64,000 bases of DNA from CAMYMQ01 sp963730305 (GTDB lineage Bacteria > Pseudomonadota > Alphaproteobacteria > Bin65). This document shows positions 41,370-52,084 of this stretch, piece by piece. The notes under the pieces were generated by a model that was given only the letters and a program-made list of their open reading frames with translations, ran no database searches and was not told the DNA's origin. The stretch is taken from contig CAVSRB010000004.1 of the NCBI GenBank assembly GCA_963730305.1, forward strand, positions 372,001 to 436,000, read 5' to 3'. Each line of letters begins with the position of its first letter. The first letter of the stretch is position 1. A program made the position numbers and the translations under genes.

Positions 41370-43020
41370 GTGAGCGCGACCACGATCTTCGACCGGCCGG
41401 GGGTGCTGCGGAAATGGGGCAACCTGTTCCGCGACCTCTACTACGCCAGTGCGCCTTATCAGTGGCGGCTGGGCCAGTCGCGCGCGACCCAGCTCTTGTT
41501 CGCGCCGGGCGACCTGTGGCCCGGCAGCTCCGAGATCGGCAACGCCATCGTCGCCGGCGCCATCTCCTTCACCGACGAGCCGGTCTATGCCGAGATCGAG
41601 GTCCACGCCGAGCCGCACGGCTTCTCGTGGCTGCGCGACCTGCGCGCGGCGGGCACCGAGGCGGCGCGGCGGCGCGGCCGCGAACTGATCCGCGACTGGA
41701 TCGACCGTCACGGCCGCTATCACCGGCGCGCCTGGCAGGTGGATCTCCTCTCGGAGCGGATCGTCAACTGGCTCTGCCACTACGACTATTTCTGCCGCGA
41801 CGCCGACCAGACGTTCCGCGACCGCTTCTTCCTCAGCCTCGCCCGCCAGTCGCGCCACCTCGCCCGGATCGTGCGCACCGCGCCGCGCGGCGCCGCCCGC
41901 CTGCGCGCCGCCAAGGGCCTGGTCTACGCCGGCGCCTGCGTGCCCGGCGCGACCACCCGGATGGAGCGCGGCCTGCAGCTGCTCGAGCAGGAGGCGGCGG
42001 GGCGGATCTATCCCGACGGCGGCGTGTTCGAGCGCAACCCGTCGCGCCAGTTCGAGGTGCTGCGCGACCTGGTCGACGCCCGCGCCATCCTGGTCTCCGC
42101 CCACCGCGAGGCCTCGTCGGTGATCCAGACCGCGATCGACCGGACCGCGCCGATCCTTCGCTTCTTCCGCCACGGCGACGGCGGGCTGGGCATCTTCAAT
42201 GGCAGCTTCGAGGAGGCCGACTGGCAGATCGACGTCGCCCTCAACCAGTCGGGCTCGACCGGCAAGGCGCCCAAGGCCGCGCCACACACCGGCTTCCAGC
42301 GCATCGTCTCGGGCCGGACCACGGTGATCATGGACGCGGGCGTGCCCGCGCCGCACGGCTACGACGACGGCGCCCACGCCGGCACCCTCGGCTTCGAGAT
42401 GTCGGTCGGGCGCGGCCGGCTGGTCGTCAACTGCGGCAGCGCGCGGCCCGAGGACTACGCCTGGCGCCACGCCGGCCGGGCCACCGCCGCCCATTCGACC
42501 ATGGTGATGGGCGAGATGAACAGCTCGCACCTGGTCGCCGGCGACGGGCTCAGCCACCGGCCGGCCAACGTGACCAGCCACCGGCGCGAAGCCGAAGGCG
42601 CGACCCTGGTCGAGGCGCGCCACGACGGCTATGCCCGCGCCTTCGGCCTCAACCACGTCCGCCGGCTCTACCTGTCGTCGAACGGCGAGGACCTGCGCGG
42701 CGAGGACATCGTCGAGCCGGTCGCCGCCGGCCGCGGCCGCAAGGGCACCGCCTTCGCGATCCGCTTCCACCTCCACCCCGACGTCCAGATCCAGACCATG
42801 TCGAGCTGGGAGAAGGGCAACCAGCTGGTCGAGTTCGACCGGCCCGGCGCGGGCATCTGGCGGCTGCACACCGAGGGCGGCGTCGACCTGGCGGTCGAGG
42901 ACAGCTTCTACCAGGGCGTCCGCGGCATCCGGCGGCGGTCGATCCAGATCGCCCTCAACGGAGTTCTGGGAGGGCGGCGACCCGAAGCTGGTGCGCTGGG
43001 CGATCCGGCGGTTGAAATAG
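41370..43020 (+). pseudogene. heparinase II/III family protein, frameshift near end
   Basis: About 550 residues. An N-terminal alpha-toroid (about 10-270, WQVDLLSERIVNWLCHYDYF, LRAAKGLVYAGACVPG, IYPDGGVFERNPSRQFEVLRDLVD) precedes the beta-sandwich heparinase II/III-like domain (HGDGGLGIFNGSFEE, HAGTLGFEMSVGRGRLVVNCG, AHSTMVMGEMNSSH). The likely start is GTG 41370 with GGAGG upstream; an earlier GTG at 41319 overlaps rpe. Near 42963 the frame slips; the alternative frame gives EFWEGGDPKLVRWAIRRLK with a stop at 43020, a more typical end. Probably a polysaccharide lyase-like envelope enzyme. Confidence 0.8.
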
Positions 43021-43045
43021 GGCTTGGGGGCTTGTAGCCCCGATT

Positions 43046-43178
43046 CGTCATTTCGACCGGAGCAGGCCTCGCGCCGCGAGGCCTGTGGAGCGGAGAAATC
43101 TTGCAAGGGCCGCCGAGACGCTTGTCGGCGGAAACGAGATTCCTCGACTGCGCGCTTCGCGCTCCGCTCGGAATGACG
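43046..43178. repeat. long palindromic extragenic repeat element
   Basis: Terminal arms CGTCATTTCGACCGGAG and CTCCGCTCGGAATGACG are inverted copies with two mismatches. Internal inverted pairs (AGGCCTCGCGCCGCGAGGCCT and GCGCGCTTCGCGCTC-type segments) would fold strongly. This element type (the CGTCATTCCGAGCGGAGC family) is widespread between genes of alphaproteobacteria. It lies between convergent genes. Confidence 0.8.
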
Positions 43179-43197
43179 CACGAAGAATGAGGGCCCG

Positions 43198-44466
<1,269 letters not shown>

Positions 44467-44586
44467 GACCGTTTCGGTTCGCTTGCGAGTGGGGATTTCC
44501 GGGTGGCGACCTCTACCCGTCGCCGGTTCGCCCTGTCAACGCGCCAGCGCGGCGCGCGCTTGACCTTTTCCCGCGGCAGCACCTTA

Positions 44587-44603
44587 TGTTCATGGTGTGA
44601 ACA
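44587..44603. promoter_or_regulatory. palindrome TGTTCA-N5-TGAACA, candidate operator
   Basis: Perfect 6-bp inverted arms separated by TGGTG, 25 bases before the winged-helix gene and overlapping a plausible -10 (TTGACC at 44560-44565 upstream). Its position suggests autoregulation or control of the divergent dehydrogenase. Confidence 0.45.
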
Positions 44604-44627
44604 ACGGGGCCGGGCCCCAGGACGACC

Positions 44628-45263
44628 ATGGCCGACGGCAAGACCGAGACCGACGCGGGTAGCGCGGATACCGAGATCACGCTCGGTGTCCTCGACGCCG
44701 TGCACTCGAACGCCTCGGTCACCCAGCGCTCGATGGCCAAGGAGCTGGGCATCGCGCTCGGCCTCGCCAACTCCTATCTCAAGCGCTGCGTCCGCAAGGG
44801 CTGGATCAAGGTCAACCAGGCCCCGCCGAACCGCTACGCCTACTATCTCACCCCCAAGGGCTTCGCCGAGAAGTCGCGGCTGACGGCGGAATACCTGTCG
44901 TCCTCCTTCACCTTCTTCCGGCGCGCGCGCAACCAGTGCGAGGACGCGCTGGCCCACTGCGTCCAGCACGACTGGCGCCGGGTCGCGCTGGTCGGCCGCA
45001 GCGAGCTGGCCGAGATCGCCGCCCTGTGCAACTCGGAATACGGGCTCGACCTGGTGCTGGTCGACGGCGCCGACGACGCCAAGTTCTTCAGCCTGCCGGT
45101 GGTGCCCTCGCTCGACGCTGCCGGCGCGATCGACGCCGCGCTGGTCACCGACCTGGGCCGACCCCAGGCGGCCTATGACGCGCTGGCCGGCCGGCTCGAC
45201 GAGCGCCGCATCTTCACCGCTTCGGTGCTCAAGGTCCGGCGCGACGCGCCGGAAGTGGCGTGA
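44628..45263 (+). CDS. winged-helix transcriptional regulator
   Basis: 211 residues. N-terminal winged helix-turn-helix (about 18-85): VTQRSMAKELGIALGLANSYLKRCVRKGWIKV and the wing RYAYYLTPKGFAEKSRL. The C-terminal part (about 110-200) looks like a Rossmann-type sensor (RRVALVGRSELAEIAAL, LDLVLVDG). Such regulators often precede NusG-like genes in exopolysaccharide loci. Its stop overlaps the preceding GTG option of the next gene, so the two form an operon. Ligand unknown. Confidence 0.85.
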   Translation: MADGKTETDAGSADTEITLGVLDAVHSNASVTQRSMAKELGIALGLANSYLKRCVRKGWIKVNQAPPNRYAYYLTPKGFAEKSRLTAEYLSSSFTFFRRARNQCEDALAHCVQHDWRRVALVGRSELAEIAALCNSEYGLDLVLVDGADDAKFFSLPVVPSLDAAGAIDAALVTDLGRPQAAYDALAGRLDERRIFTASVLKVRRDAPEVA

Positions 45264-45271
45264 GGCCCGCG

Positions 45272-45775
45272 ATGGAACGCTGGTACGTCGCCCAGACCCA
45301 TTCCCAGGCGGAGGAGACCGCGCTCGCGCACCTCAAGCGCCAGGGCTTCCGCGCCTACCTGCCGCGCTATCGCAAGAAGCGCCGCCACGCGCGCAAGACC
45401 GAGATGGTCGAACGGCCGCTGTTCCCCGGCTACCTGTTCATCTGCCTCGACGTGGCGCGGACCCGGTGGCGGCCGATCAAGTCGACCGTCGGCATCCGCC
45501 AGCTGATCTGCAACGGCGACAAGCCGCTGGCCGTGCCCGAGGGCGTGGTCGAGGACATCCGCGCGCGCGAGACCGACGACGGCGTGGTGCCGATCTCCGA
45601 GGCGCCGCCATTCAAGAAGGGCGACACCGTCCAGGTGACCGAGGGCCCGTTCCGCGACCAGGTCGGCTGGTTCGAGCGGCTGGCCGACAAGGACCGGGTG
45701 ATCGTGCTCTTGAACCTGCTCGGCCGCCCGATGCGCGTGCCGCTGACGGCGCGCTCGGTGGCGGCGTATCTCTAA
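45272..45775 (+). CDS. NusG/RfaH-like transcription antiterminator
   Basis: 167 residues. NGN domain (about 1-100): ERWYVAQTHSQAEETALAHLKRQGFRAYLPRYRKKR, LFPGYLFICLD. KOW domain (about 112-150): FKKGDTVQVTEGPFRDQVGWFERL. It is too divergent and wrongly placed to be housekeeping NusG, so a specialised paralogue of RfaH/LoaP type acting on long polysaccharide operons is likely. ATG 45272 is chosen; GTG 45260 overlapping the previous stop is possible. Confidence 0.88.
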   Translation: MERWYVAQTHSQAEETALAHLKRQGFRAYLPRYRKKRRHARKTEMVERPLFPGYLFICLDVARTRWRPIKSTVGIRQLICNGDKPLAVPEGVVEDIRARETDDGVVPISEAPPFKKGDTVQVTEGPFRDQVGWFERLADKDRVIVLLNLLGRPMRVPLTARSVAAYL

Positions 45776-46137
45776 GGCGACAGGGCGCGCGGAACACCAT
45801 TCCCCGATCGCCGTCTCTCTGGCAGCTTGTGGCTGAACGTCGACAGGCGGCGGCCTGCATGTCGGAATTGGTGCCTGGGCCCTTTAGCATGAAGCGGCCA
45901 GAGCGGACGTCGTTTCGGTCCACGAGGAACGCGCTTATGCCGACCCTCAGCAGTGCGCCCTGCGGTAAGAGGCACGATTGAACGACACGACCTGCCCATG
46001 GAGTTTGGTTCTTCGTCGCTCTCAACCGCCGCGCCCATCCCGAACGCTGGCAACTCGGAGAGACGTTTCAAGAACCGGACTTATCCGAGCGTCGCGATCG
46101 ACCGAGGAATGGCGCCGGCTTACTGACCGAAAGAGCG
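45776..46137. other. intergenic gap, no gene recognised
   Basis: About 360 bases of lower GC than the flanks between the NusG-like gene and the MFS gene. I see no convincing frame, hairpin terminator or RNA gene; it presumably carries the MFS promoter. Confidence 0.45.
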
Positions 46138-47658
46138 ATGAGCGCGGATAGCCGAAGTTCGACGCGCGACGCAGAGCGTGGCGCCGAAACACTGAGCCCG
46201 GATGACACGGCAAAGGCGCTTCGACTCTCAATCTGGGACGCCGTGGCGGTGCAGAGCATGGCGTCGATGTGTACCGGCGTCATCCTCGTCGGCCTTGCCC
46301 TCAGTTTCGGCGCGTCGAACCTGGTGATCGGCATCCTCGCCGCCATCCCCTATTTCGCGCAGCTGTTCCAGATTCCAGCGATCCTCCTGGTCGAGCGCTA
46401 CCGCCGCCGACGCAAGATCAGCGTGCTGGCGTCGGGCATCGGCCGCACCTTGATATTCGGAATCGCGATCACGCCGTTCTTGTCTGACCAATCGGCGGCC
46501 TTGATCGCCATTCTCTCGATCGTCGCCATTCGGCTGGCCTTCGCAGCGGTGTCGAACTGCTCCTGGAATTCCTGGATCCGCGACGTGATCCCGGAGGGGA
46601 CGACGGGTGCGTTCTTCTCCAGACGAATGCTGCTTTCGACGTCGGCCGCTGCCCTGGTTTCCCTGAGCGCCGGTGCGTTCATCGATATCTGGGCAGAAGT
46701 CCTCCCGGACAACAAGGTTGGCGCCTACACGTTGCTGCTTTCGGCAGGAGGGGTCGTCGGCCTGGTATCGGTCTGGCTACTCGCGAAGACGCCAGAACCC
46801 CCAATGCAGCCCGCGACCGGCAAGGCGCACCTTTGGGATCTTCTCATGGAACCGGTCAAGGACAGAAACTTCAGGCGAATGATCGGGTTTATCGCTTCCT
46901 GGGAGTTCGCGGTGAACCTGGCGGCTCCGTTCTTCGCGGTCTACATGCTCAAGCGACTTGGTTACACGATGTCGCTCGTGATGGTGTTCGTGGTGTTGAG
47001 CCAGTTCGCCAACGTGCTGGTCTTGGGCATATGGGGAAAGATTTCCGACAAATTCAGCAACAAATCGATCCTCTCGGTCTGCGGCCCCCTGTTCATCGTT
47101 TGTATCTTTGGATGGACCTTCGTCACATTCCCGCACGAGCATTTCCTGACAATACCGCTGTTGGTCCTGCTTCACGTATTGATGGGCATTTCCTCCGCCG
47201 GCGTTTCCCTCGCCACCAACAACATCGGCATCAAGCTCGCGCCCAGGGGCAAGGCAACCTCCTATCTCGCCATGCGAGCGGTCATCGTATCCGTCGCCGC
47301 CGGTCTCGCCTCCATTATCGGCGGCCTGACGGTCGATCTGTTCGACAGTATGCAGTTGTCCTTTTCGATTCGGTGGGAGAGCGCGGGGCGAGAGATCGTC
47401 ATCCCGGCGCTCATCTTCAAACACTGGGACTTCTTCTTCGTGGCGGCGGCAATCGTCGGGCTCTATTCGCTTCACAAACTTTCATTCGTCGACGAGGACG
47501 GCGAGGTCGAGGAGCGCGTCGTTGTCGAGGAGCTAATTTCGCAGACCCGCAGCGCGATGAGCCATTTGTCGACGTCGACCGCGGCGGGCATGTTGGCGAT
47601 GACCGGGTTCCCCTTCATCATGATTTGCGACCGCCTGCGACGGCGGCAGCGCAAATAG
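46138..47658 (+). CDS. MFS transporter
   Basis: 506 residues with about 12 hydrophobic helices. The conserved loop after helix 2 is represented by LLVERYRRRRKISVLASG and the central cytoplasmic loop by LAKTPEPPMQPATG...LLMEPVKDRNFRRM. A further long loop (about 405-425) and a C-terminal soluble tail with DEDGEVEERVVVEEL are unusual. No substrate-specific motif recognised. GC is lower than in neighbours and the gene stands alone between two gaps, compatible with horizontal gain. Confidence 0.85.
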   Translation: MSADSRSSTRDAERGAETLSPDDTAKALRLSIWDAVAVQSMASMCTGVILVGLALSFGASNLVIGILAAIPYFAQLFQIPAILLVERYRRRRKISVLASGIGRTLIFGIAITPFLSDQSAALIAILSIVAIRLAFAAVSNCSWNSWIRDVIPEGTTGAFFSRRMLLSTSAAALVSLSAGAFIDIWAEVLPDNKVGAYTLLLSAGGVVGLVSVWLLAKTPEPPMQPATGKAHLWDLLMEPVKDRNFRRMIGFIASWEFAVNLAAPFFAVYMLKRLGYTMSLVMVFVVLSQFANVLVLGIWGKISDKFSNKSILSVCGPLFIVCIFGWTFVTFPHEHFLTIPLLVLLHVLMGISSAGVSLATNNIGIKLAPRGKATSYLAMRAVIVSVAAGLASIIGGLTVDLFDSMQLSFSIRWESAGREIVIPALIFKHWDFFFVAAAIVGLYSLHKLSFVDEDGEVEERVVVEELISQTRSAMSHLSTSTAAGMLAMTGFPFIMICDRLRRRQRK

Positions 47659-47878
47659 ATCCCGATCCGTCAGCCATCGGTCGTGGGCCCTGGGCAGGTA
47701 TCCGCCTGCTCGTTTCGTCGAGTCTGAACGGCCCGCTTCGTAGCCGAGGGATGTCGCGTCCGTCGCTCGTCCTCGTGCGGCTCTCGGCCGTCGAAAGACC
47801 TGCGCGACGTCTGCTGCGCGACGCGACAAGGGGCCCCTTGAGGCAAACGATCGGACGGAGAATTCGGTGCCGGCGGCC
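47659..47878. other. gap between convergent genes
   Basis: 220 bases separating the MFS gene from comM. No gene seen. Confidence 0.4.
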
Positions 47879-49418
47879 TCACCCGCCCGGCGCGACCCGC
47901 CGGTAGCTGACCGCCTCGGCGACATGGACCCGGCCGACGGTGTCCGCGCCCTCCATGTCGGCCAGCGTGCGCGCGACGCGCAGCACACGGTGATAGCCAC
48001 GCGCTGACAGGCGCAAGCGGTCGGCCGCCTTGGTCAGCAGCTCGCGGCCGGCGGCATCGGGGGCGGCGACCTTCTCCAATAGATCCCCGTCGGCCTCGGC
48101 ATTCGTGGCCACGCCATTGATCGCCGCGCCGGAGGCCCGCGCCGCGTCGTAGCGGTCGCGCTGGATCGCGCGGACCTGCGCGACCCGCTCGGCCACCTCG
48201 GCCGAGCGTTCGCGGGCGGGCGGCAGCGACAGGTCGGCGGCGGCGACGGCGGGCACGTCGACGTGCAGGTCGATGCGGTCGAACAGCGGCCCGGAGATCC
48301 GGGACTGGTAGTCGCGGGCGCAGCGCGGCGCGCGGGTGCAAGCCTGGCCGGCGTCGTCGAGATAGCCGCACTTGCACGGGTTCATCGCCGCGACCAGCTG
48401 GAAACGCGCGGGATAGGTGACGTGGTGGTTGGCGCGCGCGACCACGGCGCGGCCGCTCTCGATCGGCTGGCGCAGCGCCTCCAGGGTCTGGCGGTTGAAC
48501 TCGGGCAGCTCGTCCAGGAACAGCACGCCCTTGTGCGCCAAGCGAGACCTCGCCCGGTCGCGCCTTCATGCCGCCGCCGACCAGCGCGGGTAGCGACGCC
48601 GAGTGGTGCGGGTCGCGGAACGGCCGGCGCTTGGTGATCCGCCCGCCTTCGAGCGCGCCCGCGACCGACTGGACCATCGACACCTCGAGCGCCTCGGCCG
48701 GGTCGAGCGGCGGCAGGATGCCGGGCAGCCGCTGGGCCAGCATCGACTTGCCTGCGCCCGGCGGCCCGACCATCAGCAAATTGTGCCCGCCCGCCGCGGC
48801 GACCTCGAGCGCGCGCTTGGCGGTCTCCTGGCCCTTGATGTCGGCGAGATCGGGATAATCGGCCGCGTCCTCGGCCAGCGCCGGGGTCGGCGGGGTCAGC
48901 ACCTGGTTGCCCTTGAAGTGGTTGACCAGCGCGATCAAGGAGGCCGGCGCCAGCACGTCGAGATCGCCGGCCCAGGCCGCCTCGCCACCGGAGGCCGCCG
49001 GGCAGATCACGCCACGCCGGCCCTCGCCGACCGCCGCCATCGCCGCGGGCAGCACGCCGGTGACCGGCGTGATCTGGCCGTCCAACGCGAGCTCGCCGAG
49101 GATGGTGTAGCCGGCCAGCTCCTCGGCCGGCAGCACGCCCATCGCGGCGAGCAGCGCGACGGCGATGGCAAGATCGAAATGACTGCCCTCCTTCAACAGG
49201 TCGGCGGGCGCCAGGTTGACCGTGATCCGCTTGGGCGGCAGCGCGAGGCCGAGCGCGTTGAGCGCGGCGCGGACCCGCTCGCGGATCTCGCCGACCGCCT
49301 TGTCCGGCAGCCCGACGACGGTGAACGCGACCATGCCGCCCGAGGAGATCTGGACCTGGACGTCGATGTCCATCACCTCGATGCCCTGGAAGGCGACCGT
49401 CTTGACCCGGGCGACCAT
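47879..49418 (-). pseudogene. comM: ComM/YifB Mg-chelatase-like ATPase, one frameshift
   Basis: About 512 residues once repaired. N-terminal ChlI-like domain (VKTVAFQGIEVMDIDVQVQISSG, VVGLPDKAVGEIRERVRAAL, RITVNLAPADLLKEGSHFDL), AAA core with Walker A LLMVGPPGAGKSMLAQRLPGI, then RPFRDPHHSASLPALVGGG. The frame changes near 48537: CTTGGCGCACAAG with one T removed reads LAHKGVLFLDELPEF, the invariant Walker B region. The C-terminal part (AAMNPCKCGY, SGPLFDRIDLHV, LSARGYHRVLRVARTLAD) is intact. In other bacteria ComM is a branch-migration helicase for natural transformation. Confidence 0.9.
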
Positions 49419-49732
49419 CGGTTGTGCGTGCTCCTCCTCGAGGCGGGGAACGAGTTTACGGGAGAGAACAGACCGGGAACAACAAGAAAGTGACGCGCGC
49501 CCGATGGAAGATTCTACCGCGGCACGATGTTGGCCGGCGAAGGCTCGGTTGTCGGAGCACCCTATCGGAAGGTTGATGCGGGGCCGGACAAGGCCGTTCT
49601 CAGCCGCCGTGTTCTGCCGAGCCTCGGCCTTCGGGGGCCGGCTTCCGGCCGCCGCGATCCTGCCAACGCGCTTCACGCGACGGGCCGGAAGATCGGCCGA
49701 TGCCGTTCGGTATCACTGCACGATGAAGGCGC
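49419..49732. other. intergenic gap, no gene recognised
   Basis: About 310 bases upstream of comM and beyond the end of the hydrolase gene. A stretch near 49608-49640 (TGCCGAGCCTCGGCCTTC) resembles one at 51668-51690, hinting at a further dispersed repeat. No gene seen. Confidence 0.45.
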
Positions 49733-50473
49733 TCAAACCTCGAGGTCGATCGGCACGAGGCGATAGCGGCGGCCCTCGGCGCGGCCCCGCTCGACGAAGT
49801 GCGCCTTGCCCGACGCGACCCGCCCGTCCCGCACCGCCACAGCGACGTCGGGATAGCGACGCAGGTAGTCCGCCTCGTCGAAGCCTTCCACGTCCGGCGC
49901 CGCGGGCGCGGCGGTGACGAAATCCGCGATCATGTCGACCACGCGGTCCCAGCCGGCGGCCGACAGCTCCATGCCGTGACAGGCGCCGGCGACCAGGCGG
50001 ACCTGGACGGCGGGGGAGAAGTCGAATCGCTCCGTGATGTCGGCGGCGCCGTATTCGTCTGCCGTGCCCTGGATGATCAGGGTCGGCGTCTCGATCCGCG
50101 CGAGATGGCTGAAGCGCTCGGGCTCCTGCGCCTCCTGGTACGGAGGCTGGAACGGATAGCCGAGGCAGATCACCGCCCGGAGCGAACATCGGCCGGCCAG
50201 CAGGGTCGCCGCCCGCGCGCCGCTCGACCGGCCGATCAGGACGGCCCCGCCGGACCCCCCGGAGGCGTCGGAACCCCCGGCGGCGCCGGACGGGTCGAGA
50301 CGGCGCGCCGCGCGTTCGATCCGGGTTTCCAGGTCGAACTGGCCGGTTTTCGGCACGCCCAGCCATTCCCGTTGCCGCCGCAGCATCGGGATGCGCGCGC
50401 AGACGGCGTCCTCGACCGCGATGTCGCCGGGATAGCCGTCGCCGGCGATGAAATAGAGCCGGCCGGTCGGCAT
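49733..50473 (-). CDS. alpha/beta hydrolase with C-terminal YLxxxPDV motif
   Basis: 246 residues. The core has strands typical of dienelactone-hydrolase/KANL3-like proteins: nucleophile elbow VLIGRSSGARAATLLA, CLGYPFQPP, TPTLIIQGTADEYGAA (acid) and GACHGMELS (histidine). After it, residues about 205-246 form FDEADYLRRYPDVAVAVRDG with KAHFVERGRAEGR, a short repeat found at the ends of many Rhodospirillales surface or secreted proteins. Start ATG 50473 is tentative, with no strong ribosome site. Substrate unknown. Confidence 0.7.
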   Translation of the reverse strand: MPTGRLYFIAGDGYPGDIAVEDAVCARIPMLRRQREWLGVPKTGQFDLETRIERAARRLDPSGAAGGSDASGGSGGAVLIGRSSGARAATLLAGRCSLRAVICLGYPFQPPYQEAQEPERFSHLARIETPTLIIQGTADEYGAADITERFDFSPAVQVRLVAGACHGMELSAAGWDRVVDMIADFVTAAPAAPDVEGFDEADYLRRYPDVAVAVRDGRVASGKAHFVERGRAEGRRYRLVPIDLEV

Positions 50474-50580
50474 CGCCCGCACGGCGGCCGACGCCCGCGT
50501 GCCGCCCAATAGGCGGCCGATCCGCCTCGCCGCGAATTCGAAGCCTGCCGAACATCGACGGCCGGGCGGCGCCCCGATCC

Positions 50581-51438
50581 CTACGGCAGGATCGCGAAGG
50601 CCCGCGCCGGGAAACCCAGTCCGTCCTTGACCTTGGGCCAGGTCACCACGATCAGCGCGCCGGTCGCCGGCACCTTGTCGAGGTTGGCCATCACCTCGAT
50701 CTGGAAGTGGCCCTGCTTCAGCAGCCAGGTCTCCGACAGCATCTTCGGCGTGGTGTCGGTGTCGAGTCCCTCGTGGCCGATAGCGGTCACGCCGCGCTTC
50801 TCGAACAGGAACTTGACCACGGCGAACGACCAGGCCGGGAAGGGATGGCGCTCGAACCGCTTCCGATTGGCGGTCCAGTCCTTGTACATGTCGGTGCGCA
50901 GCGCGGCGAAGGCGCCGGCGGGCACGCGGCCGTGTTTCTTCTCCCAGGCCATCAGGTCGGCGACCGAGAAGGCGTGGGCGGGGTCGCTTTTCAGATAGGG
51001 CGTGTCGTCGAGCACCACGAGGCGCAGGATCATCCGCTTCAGCGGGATCTTGTCCATGGTGATGCCGTTGGGGGCGAAGTGGGCCGGCGGGTCGACGTGC
51101 GTGCCGTACTGGCCGACCATGTTGTAGTAGGTCGTCCGGAAGCCGTCCTTGGCGATGGTATAGGGCCGCTTGGTCTTGGGGTCGTAGGCCGGGGTGAAGA
51201 TCGCCTGGCCGAAGCCCTCCCACACCGGCGTCGTCGGCCCGAAGCTGTGGGTCAGGTCGACGAAGCGCTTGCTGGCGATGATCCGGTAGGCGCGCTCGAG
51301 GTCCGACTTCGAGGCCGCCTTCGAGGCCGACTGGGCCCGCGCCGGCGCGGCCTGCGCGACGAGGGTGAGGGCAAGGGCGAGCGCCGCGACGACGAACGCC
51401 AGGCGGCGGCAAGTGGCATAAACGGTCGACGGTTGCAT
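50581..51438 (-). CDS. secreted cyclase-family (kynurenine formamidase-like) hydrolase
   Basis: 285 residues. Signal peptide (about 1-32, LAFVVAALALALTLVAQAAPARA) then the PF04199 fold: VDLTHSFGPTTPVWEG, metal-binding GQYGTHVDPPAHF (HxxxD-PxH pattern), and GHEGLDTD further on. Exported members are annotated as cyclases or amidohydrolases of unknown substrate. ATG 51438 has GGGGGTGGA upstream; ATG 51453 is an alternative. Same strand as the following alpha/beta hydrolase, so possibly an operon. Confidence 0.88.
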   Translation of the reverse strand: MQPSTVYATCRRLAFVVAALALALTLVAQAAPARAQSASKAASKSDLERAYRIIASKRFVDLTHSFGPTTPVWEGFGQAIFTPAYDPKTKRPYTIAKDGFRTTYYNMVGQYGTHVDPPAHFAPNGITMDKIPLKRMILRLVVLDDTPYLKSDPAHAFSVADLMAWEKKHGRVPAGAFAALRTDMYKDWTANRKRFERHPFPAWSFAVVKFLFEKRGVTAIGHEGLDTDTTPKMLSETWLLKQGHFQIEVMANLDKVPATGALIVVTWPKVKDGLGFPARAFAILP

Positions 51439-52084
51439 GGCATCCACCCCCATGTGAACGGCCCTGAGGGCGGCCCGCAGGGCGCCCATCGAACCCGGAA
51501 AGCATGATCCCAGCGTGGCGCAAATGGCGGTGGCCGGCCAGTGGAGATTGCGCCGGCGGCCCTTGAAAGGGCGACGCCGAATAGACAAATATTCCTTAAA
51601 TTGTTTGGGCCCGTCGTCTCGCGCTGCACGCTCGGCAGAAGAGGGCGGCTGCGACCGGCTTGTTCCTGCCGAGCATCGGCCTTCCGATGGCGGGATGCGA
51701 CCTCGACCGCCTCGCCGGGTCTTGGTCCGAGCGCAAAGCGGCTCCTGACGACGGATGAGAATGATGACGAATGATGACATCGGCCGACGCAACAAACCCT
51801 CTCCCGAGGGAGAGGGAGGGGAGCCCGGCTTCGGGCCTCGAAAGATAACCAAAGACAACCGATGATAACCCGTGCGCGTCTGTCCCCGCGCCCCGGAGCG
51901 GCGATGATGACAAATGATGACACGTGCCGACATCCCGGCCCCGCGCACCGGGCGGATGTAAACCGCGGCGGTGGCCGAATTCCGGCGCCTGCGGGCGCCG
52001 ATGATGACAAATGATGACATCCGCGGCGAGGCGACGCGGGCTGCTGGTTCAGCCCGCCGGCCGGACGAGGCCCCCGGGCGGCCG
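51439..52084. repeat. repeat-rich intergenic region with 10-bp tandem units
   Basis: No gene, though frames stay open. Contents in order: ATGATGACGAATGATGACAT (51761-51780); hairpin CCCTCTCCC/GGGAGAGGG (51797-51816); hairpin GCCCG/CGGGC (51823-51836); three units AAAGATAACC, AAAGACAACC, GATGATAACC (51841-51870); ATGATGACAAATGATGACA at 51904-51922 and again at 52001-52019. The array parallels that at 40413-40470. Confidence 0.75.

Noticed and set aside
47659..47878. tRNA or small RNA gene
   Set aside because: No cloverleaf-like arms or CCA end found here or in other gaps.
51761..52019. Possible CRISPR array
   Set aside because: Units are only 10 bp with no unique spacers of constant length and no cas genes.
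51454..52020. N-terminal extension of the cyclase gene to 52020
   Set aside because: The extra residues are translated repeat DNA (ATGATGACA units and hairpins); the signal peptide fixes the start near 51438-51453.
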